Under the pieces are notes generated by a model, which was not told the origin of the DNA, did not search any database, and saw nothing but the letters and a program-made list of their open reading frames with translations. A stretch of 64,000 nucleotides of DNA from Coccinella septempunctata (taxonomy: Eukaryota > Arthropoda > Insecta > Coleoptera > Coccinellidae). Below are positions 57,901 to 63,299 of this stretch, in pieces; position 1 is the first letter of the stretch, and each line of letters starts with the position of its first letter. The stretch is from NCBI RefSeq assembly GCF_907165205.1, contig NC_058193.1:16257521-16321520 (forward strand), read 5' to 3'. A program made the position numbers and the translations under genes.

Positions 57901-58270
57901 ATACAACTCTCTCCAATATGCTCGATGTTTGTAGTCATCCTTAGGTGCATAAATATAAGAGTCCATTCCCCATTTCTTCATTCTAAAAAGGTATTTCAAT
58001 GTTAACAAATTGAGAAACTTAGGATATTAGGATCTATGAAAGTACCATGATACAACTTACTTTTGAAATAAGTCCTTCCTCTGTTCTGTTGTCCATGGCC
58101 TCCCATAAAATCCTGGAAGTTAAAAATTTGTAAACATCAAGGGAAACTTTTACTTGAGGGACTTCCACATAGCACCAGAAAATTATCGTATTTGTACCTT
58201 CAACTACACCACATATAAAATTGCCATTTTTTGTATTCAAATTATCAGCAGTCGTTGAAACTTCAGCCAT
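27966..58270 (-). CDS. Oga: Protein O-GlcNAcase, 14 coding exons
   Basis: Nuclear and cytoplasmic glycoside hydrolase (GH84) that removes O-linked N-acetylglucosamine from Ser/Thr of proteins. Exons in order: 58270-58198, 58112-58061, 57982-57486, 53988-53707, 47423-47223, 46862-46744, 45741-45277, 43826-43765, 41479-41308, 35069-34895, 33000-32915, 32851-32456, 28945-28789, 28093-27966. They total 2865 nt (954 residues plus stop; human about 916). All boundaries are GT-AG and all phases fit. The exon 7 acceptor could also be 15 nt further in (45726). Catalytic pair D132-D133 (LLFDDIEPEM) and substrate residues W235, N237 and D242 (VIWDNIHANDYD) are present. Introns hold most of the window's TEs. 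Start: the first ATG, ahead of ICGVVEGFYGRPW. Confidence 0.95.
29623..31087. mobile_element. Long fold-back element in Oga intron 12
   Basis: 1465 bp flanked by TA, ends CAGTGGTGCATCCCATT and the complement of CAGTGCATCCCATTTTAGG. Arms of about 450 bp are inverted copies (29623-30075 and 30618-31087) diverged by small changes. The centre of about 540 bp includes an open frame. TA target and ends suggest a Tc1/mariner-type MITE. Confidence 0.8.
30116..30391 (+). CDS. 91-residue ORF in fold-back centre
   Basis: An uninterrupted frame lies between the inverted arms: a hydrophobic start (LVVIMATMHLALLFYQVG, possibly one membrane helix or signal anchor) followed by a basic, helical part (ELLLSFRHNSPEELRAS, ILNAISRILKRF). 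I do not recognise a family. It does not look like a mariner transposase. It could be a remnant of the parent element's gene or chance. Confidence 0.3.
   Translation: MDDKSILVVIMATMHLALLFYQVGILERKKPIRSSCHRYELLLSFRHNSPEELRASTEAAFQDLQNRRFLILNAISRILKRFVNYVLGTAM
31892..32111. mobile_element. 220-bp MITE, TAA target
   Basis: Ends GGCCCGGTACTTTCAC and GTGAAAGTACCGGGCC are perfect complements and are flanked by TAA on both sides. The 3-bp TAA duplication and GG start fit PIF/Harbinger-type MITEs. The interior is rich in GAATAAAT words that also pair. It lies in Oga intron 12. Confidence 0.85.
33800..34250 (-). pseudogene. Non-LTR RNase H/C-terminal fragment
   Basis: The minus frames include YRWCRSTNRTVEHILF and SNLKEL, close to LCRWCRSTDEMVEHILF in the plus-strand copy at 50640. 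This is the cysteine/histidine C-terminal region after RNase H in R1/LOA-like elements. It lies in Oga intron 10. Confidence 0.6.
35729..35774 (-). ncRNA. Hammerhead-like ribozyme motif, left Penelope copy
   Basis: On the minus strand: AAAACC, CTGATGA, a hairpin GGTC...GACC, GAAA, the palindrome AGCGCT, then GGTTTT. This is identical to the right copy at 39502. Stem I is AAAACC/GGTTTT; stem III is only three pairs with no loop, as in Penelope hammerheads. One extra base sits between CTGATGA and stem II. Confidence 0.6.
36278..37030 (-). CDS. Penelope C-terminal ORF with GIY-YIG endonuclease
   Basis: A 250-residue open frame with no stops. It begins after the RT core (IIPAHSHHPNSHKLASLRCYI is typical of the end of Penelope RT). 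Next come the linker LLKEFNIIKQIAYNNGYNP and LSRKRQDLAYCSRP, and the GIY-YIG nuclease SGIYRLGCNECDVSYVGQTRRRLEVRIKEHL, which cuts the target DNA. The RT core itself is absent (5' truncation), so the copy cannot move alone. The reading frame begins near the head-to-head junction. Confidence 0.85.
   Translation of the reverse strand: MWASTDHIIPAHSHHPNSHKLASLRCYIHRALNVPLSEENLLKEFNIIKQIAYNNGYNPDLVDRLRNNILSRKRQDLAYCSRPLDLNRRYFSLPYLGHFSNAISRILEASCDGVKISFSNSSFLGNILCNSKDRVKSLHCSGIYRLGCNECDVSYVGQTRRRLEVRIKEHLNRPQSSAFGHHLNFTGHSFSPNHNSKILHRLTTNRYSIKMNLLEDIEILRELSSNTNCVNTQVNLNLNNGFTPLFKSLM
37071..38306. mobile_element. 1236-bp TIR element, TAA target
   Basis: Ends AGGTCAGTTCATATTATCCG and the complement of AGGTCGATTCATATTATACG are flanked by TAA (37068-37070, 38307-38309). 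The Penelope sequence is continuous across it (CATCCTAA then TAGTCATAAA), as the other copy shows. No transposase was recognised. It is interrupted by a 428-bp fold-back. Confidence 0.85.
37391..37818. mobile_element. Fold-back MITE, copy A
   Basis: Starts CAGGATGATTCATAACTATT, ends complementary (GAATCACCCTG), flanked by TA. Arms of about 120 bp pair through GGCGATAGGAGCAAATATAC and AATATTGCTGTGG. It is a third-level nesting: fold-back in TAA-element in Penelope in TIR element in Oga intron 9. Confidence 0.8.
38320..38998 (+). pseudogene. Penelope ORF, right copy, frameshifted
   Basis: Same sequence as the left copy with two visible differences: a 14-bp deletion after GVKI (near 38607), which breaks the frame, and an H-to-Q change in FTGQSF. 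The GIY-YIG part remains readable from 38648 (SGIYRLGCNECD). Confidence 0.85.
39502..39547 (+). ncRNA. Hammerhead-like ribozyme motif, right Penelope copy
   Basis: AAAACC + CTGATGA + T + GGTC...GACC + GAA + AGCGCT + T + GGTTTT. All core bases of a type I hammerhead (CUGAUGA, GAA, cleavage after the base following stem III) are present. The unpaired T before stem II is non-canonical. Hammerheads are known in the terminal repeats of Penelope-like elements. Confidence 0.6.
42552..42783. mobile_element. 232-bp piggyBac-like MITE
   Basis: TTAA on both sides (42548-42551, 42784-42787). Ends are CCCTCTAATGCCCA and the complement of CCCTCTAATACCCA. A CCC-start with TTAA duplication is the piggyBac pattern. 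Confidence 0.85.
43127..43472. mobile_element. 346-bp mariner-type MITE
   Basis: TA flanks; ends CAGGGTTAGAACTATTTAGA and TCTAAATAGTTCTAACCCTG are perfect complements. Inner arms also pair (GATATCGAAAACCGTTA). There is no coding potential. Confidence 0.85.
44240..44285 (+). ncRNA. Degenerate hammerhead-like motif
   Basis: CTGATGA at 44246, one base, then the perfect hairpin GGAGTC...GACTCC, then AAAACGTTA where a hammerhead would have GAAACGTTA. The essential G12 is an A, so it should be inactive. The spacing is the same as in the Penelope motifs. It lies in Oga intron 7. Confidence 0.4.
46142..46346. repeat. 205-bp hairpin MITE
   Basis: Left arm GGGTCTCCCTATGCTTTTTT through CACCCTTTACGCTCCACACC pairs with right arm GGTGTGGAGCATAAAGGGTT through AAAAAAGCATAGGGAGACC. 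About 62-bp arms with very few mismatches surround an 80-bp centre. Oga intron 6. Confidence 0.8.
46493..46515. repeat. (ATGA)n microsatellite
   Basis: Short perfect tetranucleotide run, GAATGAATGAATGAATGA. Oga intron 6. Confidence 0.85.
48469..49010. mobile_element. Fold-back MITE, copy B
   Basis: 542 bp, TA flanks, ends CAGGGTGATTCATAACTATT and its complement. Same family as 37391-37818, with a longer centre (48600-48880) that copy A partly lacks. Arms are more alike here than in copy A. Oga intron 4. Confidence 0.85.
49030..49865 (+). pseudogene. Older Penelope-like copy
   Basis: Frames give the end of RT (GLATGCPLFPLLADCFLEKLE, RYVDTDVISL, FLDLSISRTDSGFLDFQMYR), then IIPAYSHHPCSLKLASWRCY and NNGYNPSSMDRL. 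A weak GIY-YIG follows: SGIYKLQCNFCDKSYLRQTR, where YVGQT has become YLRQT. Several frameshifts are present. It is more diverged than the pair at 35647-39596 and has lost its 3' end. Confidence 0.8.
50480..50870 (+). pseudogene. R1/LOA-type retrotransposon C-terminal fragment
   Basis: LVTGAITGHLFYKHLNRMGL followed by CSLCRWCRSTDEMVEHILF and CSKLEEL is the cysteine-rich tail of such elements (GHxxxxxHLxRMG...CRxC...ExxEHILxxC). Same family as 33800-34250. Oga intron 4. Confidence 0.7.
51230..52735. repeat. Complex GTGCGGGAA repeat cluster
   Basis: Four related blocks, about 51240-51680, 51690-52080, 52040-52280 (inverted) and 52290-52730. They share GTGCGCGTTCAACC, TTTTTCCCGCACGCA, AACGTGCGGGAAAAACGCC, GATTAGCAGGGG and TTGCCCGCAC...CTGCCGTTGCCCGAACG words, separated by AT-rich spacers with GACATGCAGAATTACGTC. 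Every C-rich word also occurs as its complement nearby, so many hairpins are possible. No coding potential. Oga intron 4. Confidence 0.8.
53439..53560. mobile_element. 122-bp MITE, TAA target
   Basis: Flanked by TAA; ends CGGCCGGTTTCATAA and TTATGAAACCGGACG (rc CGTCCGGTTTCATAA). The interior is also self-complementary (AAAGCTTCC...GGAAGCTTT), giving a nearly full-length hairpin. Harbinger-type by target. Oga intron 4. Confidence 0.85.
53707..53988 (-). other. Oga: Oga exon 4: end of catalytic domain
   Basis: Encodes residues 208-302: QKVITRTLTAENIQEI, PPVIWDNIHANDYDQKR, FLGPYSGRSPDLIPKLRG, NPNCEYGANFIAIHTLAQW. It finishes the active-site cleft and ends in phase 1 (CTGA|GTAAGT). Confidence 0.95.
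54266..54413. mobile_element. TTTCGG-rich MITE, hAT-like
   Basis: Begins TAGAGTCCGACCGAACTTTCGG and ends ...CCGAAACTGAGTTCGGTGCAGC, with many (TTTCGG)n and complementary (CCGAAA)n words. This style is common for short hAT MITEs in insects. Exact ends and duplication were not resolved. Oga intron 3. Confidence 0.45.
54506..55640 (-). mobile_element. Internally deleted non-LTR copy
   Basis: Same family as 24656-27330. The endonuclease N-terminus (MDQSNRTKFVSGGK, AFAAWNVRTLLDN, LSETRFSDEGSLVEQ) runs to RNELAAKPSK and then jumps to the RT C-terminal region (ISLENETLEQVEQFKYLGSF). After that come WKLKVRVFQNHDLNLKTK, LLFGSESWTPYRRH, RLRWSGHILRM and a C2H2 finger CPECGRICRSRLGLFSHRRA before the stop. 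The middle (rest of endonuclease and RT core) is lost. Oga intron 3. Confidence 0.8.
55641..57485. other. Oga intron 3, mostly unique
   Basis: 55641-55860 is 5' UTR of the retroelement copy. 55860-57485 shows no gene, TIR pair or array that I can recognise. Confidence 0.4.
57486..58270 (-). other. Oga: Oga exons 1-3: catalytic GH84 barrel
   Basis: Exon 1 (58198-58270) encodes the short N terminus and GVVEG. Exon 2 (58061-58112) gives FYGRPWTTEQRKDLFQ. Exon 3 (57486-57982) gives KWGMDSYIYAPKDDYKHR, FYYALSPGLDI, the LLFDDI catalytic motif and IVCPTQYC, ending NIMWTG. These are the most conserved parts of the family. Confidence 0.95.
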
Positions 58271-58501
58271 TTTTCATAACACTGTAGTTCTTTTAAGTAA
58301 TTATCAATTAAAGCAAAAACAATATACACTAAGATACTATTAATTAACCTATAAAAAAGATGGATTTATTATGCGGCTACGAAAAAGGAAAATCTATGCA
58401 TTCGCATTCATCATAAAATCGAAGCATGAAAAATTTCTCCTGCTGTCTATGTTGCGACCTGACACCTGACAATGTGAAGCACAGAACACGTGTGAAGATG
58501 T

Positions 58502-58535
58502 CATTGAACTCTATGGGATCCCATAGAGTTCAATG
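58502..58535. mobile_element. 34-bp perfect palindrome (17+17)
   Basis: CATTGAACTCTATGGGA followed by its exact complement TCCCATAGAGTTCAATG. Flanking 8-mers GAAGATGT and GAAGACGC agree at 6/8, both differences being transitions. It is consistent with two 17-nt P-type ends joined directly. Confidence 0.7.
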
Positions 58536-58573
58536 GAAGACGCACACACAGAACACATAGAACAGAGTAGAAT

Positions 58574-58600
58574 CATAGACATAGAGAGTTTATGTCTATG
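58574..58600. repeat. 27-bp palindromic insert candidate
   Basis: CATAGACATAGAGAGTT (17 nt) followed by TATGTCTATG. It shares the CATAGACATAGA end with the insert at 14489. The flanks do not match as an 8-bp duplication, so assignment is by sequence only. Confidence 0.45.
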
Positions 58601-58617
58601 ATATGGATACCCTACTT

Positions 58618-58640
58618 CATTGAACCCATAGAGTTCAATG
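58618..58640. mobile_element. 23-bp palindromic micro-insert, 8-bp TSD
   Basis: CATTGAAC + CCATAGAGTTCAATG, arms of 8 and 15 nt of the same end sequence as 58502. Perfect duplication CCCTACTT at 58610-58617 and 58641-58648. Confidence 0.8.
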
Positions 58641-58823
58641 CCCTACTTATAAGTGTTCTGTGCTCTATGAGTAGAATATGAATATTGTCTATGCATCATA
58701 GACAAAGGACCTTTTTTCTCTGTGAACACAAATAAGCGGAGCGTTTTGTGTTACGTGACAGCAGATTAATAAGCTGTATGTCAAAGATTATAGAGTAGAA
58801 AGATAGGAAACGAAGCTACTAAA

Positions 58824-58865
58824 TACAGTGACCTTATACACCATTTGGTATATGAAGTCACTGCA
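58824..58865. mobile_element. 42-bp palindromic micro-insert (17+8+17)
   Basis: TACAGTGACCTTATACA, CCATTTGG, TATATGAAGTCACTGCA. Flanks CTACTAAA and CGACTAAA agree at 7/8. Copy 1 of the P-like element has the empty site (GCGACTAAAG). Confidence 0.7.
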
Positions 58866-60268
58866 CGACTAAAGTGATGTGAGCGCCATCTGTGTTTCAA
58901 ATGTGTTTTTAAGGCCCTAAGACTGGCTAAAATTTTAATTCGAGGGACATATGAAATTTTGCGAGATGTCAGAGTCATATGGCCATTTTGATCAAACAAG
59001 TTTTGAATGTTTTGATTCTCGTATCCATAGACAACCTCGTATCGCCTTTTGTTTTTCAAGCCCGTTCTAGTTGCTGATTATTGAAATTTTTGTCTCATTT
59101 CTTGGCGAAAACCTCAGAATATCGTTCGAAAATTATTGTATGGTGAAGAACTGTGGATCACATAAAACGAATTTTACTAAGGAAAATGGGAATGTAAGTA
59201 TTAAAACTGGTAACATGTGACTCGGTCATTCATTGATTTTTATTTTCAGTGCTACGAAGTGGATACAATTTTGAGGGCGTAAAGGCCTGCAAACACTACC
59301 GACTACACCATGTGCAATGAACATCTTACTGCAAGTCGATTGAAAACTGCTCATCCACGTAAATTGTTGTATGCAGAAAGCATCCCTTACATGAAGGGCT
59401 CATTTAGGGGAAATTATGACTTTTATACTTCCATTCAAAGATTCTCAATTGCCTTCAATATATTCAGAAATGCAAAAGTTTTATGGATTTCGATTTGGAA
59501 ATCGGGTGACTGTCAAATTGTTTGGAAAGTCAAAGTTTTATGAAATCTTCTGTGAGTGTTTTGTTCATTCGTCAATCAATTTGTATATTGTGTCATAAAG
59601 AGACCATACCATGAAGAAATCATAAGAAAGCATGAAGAAATTAAACACTGACGGGCTTGAATACAGGTCTTGTATACCTCTGTAAGGTTTTTTACAATTG
59701 TGGTTCTGAAAATTTTATAAATAATATGTAAGTAACGGAAATGTGTATCCTATGACGGTAAATTGAACATTGGTTCGAATCAATTTCTGATATAAATTGT
59801 ACAAATTCAACTCACTTTATTAATTCAAAACGTTTTCACAGAAAAAACACCTTTGACGTACCTATAGCAGATAACCATGTACTCTTGTATCCTAGTCAAA
59901 GCTCTATTCGTTGTTCATAATTTCAAATTTTTGTAAATTTTTTATAGATTGCCAATGAAAATTTATCACATCCAACAGCGTATTTCATTGATACCAATCG
60001 ATTCCAAACAATGTTCAGATGAAAACTAACATCCTGGTCACAGAACAATCCAACAATTGTTTTGTCGCTCAGGATGTTTGTTTTCTGGTCACAACAAGGT
60101 CAATATTGAAATTTAATACAAGGAATAGAATTCGAATTTCGCGCCCCCCAATTATAAAACAGAAAACTGTTATTGAACAGTTTTTCTGTATTGATAATAC
60201 GTTTTCAGCGCCATCTCATTGTCAAATGTGTTTTCACTGGCCAAAATGTAGTCGGTTTTTAGTACTAG

Positions 60269-60301
60269 CCTTGTTTATAGATATAGGTTATATAAACAAG
60301 G
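60269..60301. mobile_element. 33-bp palindromic micro-insert
   Basis: CCTTGTTTATAGATATA followed by GGTTATATAAACAAGG; direct repeats GTACTAG (60262-60268, 60302-60308). Copy 1 has the empty site (TTTAGTACTGGCGATATG). Length is 17+16. Confidence 0.75.
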
Positions 60302-60493
60302 GTACTAGAGCGATATGAGGGCGTTTCCTATCTTTCTACTCTATGATCTTTGCATGTTTTTGGCTCTACCCTCAATAGTTTTGACATTCTATATTTATTC
60401 TTTAGAGGTAGCGACGAACTCAATAATTATTTGAAAAAAAAAAGTAAATCAAGCGGAAACTCAAGTTCTTGAGTTCAATGTTTATAATATATA

Positions 60494-60904
60494 CTAACTG
60501 ATAAAGAAACTGCAACAACCAGAAGGAGCTGTTTAAATTTTAAATTTTTTTTTTGGTAAAGCCGCGTTCTCACGGGTAGTGGGACATCATGGGTAGAAGG
60601 CTTGGAAATTTACCCCAGCCTCCACGGACTTTGGAGGCTCAGAGACAAGACATAAAGATAGCTTCGGATAGTATCCCTCAAGAAGAAATAGACCATCTTC
60701 TTGCATTAATGCCAAGACGTGTTGGGGAGGATAACCGCGGTGGACAAACACATTATTAACAAATTTAATAAAAAAATTTGTAAACCCTTCGTTTTTTCTC
60801 TTCAACTGTTAATCATTTACTGATATAACATAGATATGTTTTACAAAAAAATTTTAAATTTAGAAGAGGTTCCTTCTGGTTTTTGCAGTTTCTTTGTCAG
60901 TAAG
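60494..60904 (+). mobile_element. 411-bp deleted Tc1-like element
   Basis: TA flanks; ends CTAACTGATAAAGAAACTGC and the complement of CTTACTGACAAAGAAACTGC, then CCAGAAGGA on both. It contains the last part of a Tc1 transposase on the plus strand (60590-60760): DSIPQEEIDHLLALMPRRV and then GGQTHY and stop, the usual Tc1 C terminus. The rest of the gene is deleted. Confidence 0.8.
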
Positions 60905-62308
60905 TATCATTGAACTCTAAAAAAGTTCTCTTATAGAGAGGGTTTTTCAATCTGTTTTTGGAGAATGATGACCTAATATCACTGCCTTTAATGCCTTTTC
61001 ATTCAGATTAAAGTCCTTTCTTTTCACAGCCATATTTCAGTTATTCCTCATGACCTCGTTTTTCGGAAATCTAGATGAGAAAAGAATTTACAAACATTTA
61101 GGTATTGATTCGATATGAATAATTCAACTATGATATAATAAATCGATTAATATATTCGAAGTTACTTTACCTGTTAAATTTCACTTTATCTTTCTCTTCA
61201 ACTCATTTCTTACTATTAATTGCACTCTACGAGGACACCATTATTACATTCATAACAGGAAAAGAATACGACATTCAAAGTTTATTCAAAATTTATGAGA
61301 AAACTCTGAAAATTTCGATAAATACAAAGTGTAAACGAATGTTTTGCTCATACTAGCTCTATCTTATTTCGGCCGCACCCCCTCTCTCTCTACTCCGTGT
61401 CCATGTGTTTAATAGGTCTATGAACAAAGATTAGAAGACGTGTATTGTTGAAATTTATGGACACTGGACAGTTTGATCATAGACAAACTGAGTTTGATTG
61501 CAAGCGGTTCGAGTGTGCACACATACGCAAATGTTTAGTTTGTGCATTGAACTCTATGAGAAGTTCCCATAGAGTTCAATGAGTTTGTGTCGAGGCTGAA
61601 ACTATTAGATCGCAAAACTTTTCAGTTGTATGTCTGCGCGGCCCCATATAAATGCATTGTACTCACTTCTGCAACTAAACAGTTGCAAAACTAAAAATTG
61701 CACGTTTGCGGCAGGCCTTATGGACCACCTAAGATTGATTTTTTCGTCAATTGAAGCTGTCAGTTAGTTTTTTTATTGAATAAATGAATAAAGAATCAAT
61801 GTTAGATGGAATTAGAACTGAATGATTTTGAATGAAGAGATCGATCAAATGAATAAACGATGAGCTTCAGTTTAGTAGCGCCCATCGGTGAAAATGTAGC
61901 ATTTCATTTCGAATAAGTTGATATTTCACATATATACTTGAATGCAATTTTCGTGAAATGAGAACACTCTTTACCTACTTTCACCAAAGAGGATTATTAA
62001 CGCTTTAACAGATGAAATCATTGTTAAATAGTTGTTTCAAGTTTTATATCTACATACATTTCCAGTATTTTGTATATTTGTATTCTCCATAGCAAAGAAA
62101 GGGTAAAGTTTACCCGGTAAATCAAGTTTTTCAACCAAATATATGGCAATAGCTCTCGAAAAAATAGTGAAACTTTTTAATAATCAACGACTTTAACGTC
62201 AAACTGAAAACAAATAACCCAAAGAATCGCGAATCCGGACTTGTCTCTTGTCATTTTGCTCAACAGCTGATCGTCCAACTCGCCGCGCGGAGTTGGTGCA
62301 CCGTTTTA
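60905..62308. other. Intergenic, one micro-insert
   Basis: No gene recognised. It contains the palindromic insert at 61545 and TTTG/CAAA-rich short inverted words (61470-61720) that may belong to a small decayed MITE. Confidence 0.4.
61545..61581. mobile_element. 37-bp palindromic micro-insert (17+3+17), 8-bp TSD
   Basis: CATTGAACTCTATGAGA, AGT, TCCCATAGAGTTCAATG. Perfect duplication AGTTTGTG at 61537-61544 and 61582-61589. Same end family as 58502 and 58618. Confidence 0.85.
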
Positions 62309-63022
62309 CACTGCGCAAAAAAATTAACGCACATTCTGAAAATCTCAATTTCAATGAAAGTTAACTCTTCATTGACTTTATAACTTATTTTTTATGTTCT
62401 TTCGGAAAGGTTTTGAACGGAACAAGACACATTAAATGGAAGAAAAATTCAGGATTTCATCGAATCTTATGTGAAAGAAGAGAAATGAACAATTATCAAA
62501 ATACTGAAATGCTGATAAGTGATTTAATACTTGGTATTTCCACCCCTTGCTTGCGTTAATTACAGCTCGGCAACGTCGGTTCATATTCAAAATGAGTGAT
62601 CTTAAAATGTTCCGATCAAATCCTTCCCAGATTTCTCCGAGTTGGATTCCTAAGTCATTAAGAGTAGCTGGATGATTTTCTGAACTTCTCAGCCTTCCCC
62701 ACACACTGTGGGTCCTCTTGGGTCCTTTGGGCGTGTTTCGCGTTGCATAGCGATCGAGTGTAGAAAATCAAACGAAAGAAAAACTATTGATCACTAGAAT
62801 TGATCGAGAACAACTGATTTTAGAATGGAGACAATACATTCAAAATCTGATATCATCTTTTTTTATTCCTGCTGGGAAAAAACATATGTATTGAAGAAAA
62901 CCGTTGAAAGTGGATAACATATGCATGCATAATTCTGATAAAAATAATTATCATTGAGAACACCTTCAGTTGTAGAATAAATTTGAGATTTCCATAATAT
63001 GCGTTAATTTTTTTGCGCAGTG
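62309..63022 (-). mobile_element. 714-bp deleted Tc1-like element
   Basis: TA flanks; ends CACTGCGCAAAAAAATTAAC and its complement. The minus strand (62440-62700) has LNDLGIQLGEIWEGFDRNIL and MNRRCRAVINASKGW, the C-terminal helix and MxRRCxAVI motif of Tc1-type transposases. The N-terminal and catalytic parts are deleted. Confidence 0.8.
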
Positions 63023-63299
63023 TATTTGGGAATAGCTCAGGGGCGAGAAGCTCGGAGCTGTACCGGTGCATGAAGCACCAAAAGGAAAGCGCCTATTATG
63101 TACCCGTATTTATGACGTCACACGACCATTTACTCTTTTCACACACAACTTACACGAAAAAACGACTTTTCGTTGAAAACGAAATTCAAGGTTAGGTGTT
63201 ATCAAAACATATGATTAACTTCAGGTTAACGTCATAAAACAAAATATTATGTAGAATTAGAAAACAATCGTTCACAAATAAAAATCAGTTTTATCAGTC

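Larger units (their letters stand above)
58782..60352 (+). mobile_element. P-like (THAP) element, copy 2
   Basis: 1571 bp; TIRs CAAAGATTATAGAG plus TAGAAAGATAGGAAACG, complementary at the right end (one change: CTATGATC). It is collinear with copy 1 at 13079. The THAP exon 1 is better preserved: MVKNCGSHKTNFTKENGN up to a GTAAGT donor, with the first zinc Cys. After an intron comes CNEHLTASRLKTAHPRKLLYAESIPYM, which holds the C-x2-H pair. No catalytic region. Flanking 8-mers (CTGTATGT, CATGTTTT) do not match. Two micro-inserts (58824, 60269) are absent from copy 1. Confidence 0.75.

Noticed and set aside
58683..58710. Palindrome TTGTCTATG-CAT-CATAGACAA
   Set aside because: It resembles the CATAGAC family, but the orientation is inside out and no flanking duplication is present.
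60471..60920. GAGTTCAATG and CATTGAACTC on either side of the Tc1 remnant
   Set aside because: They point outward rather than inward and align with extended Tc1 end similarity, so they are not a footprint of the CATTGAAC family.
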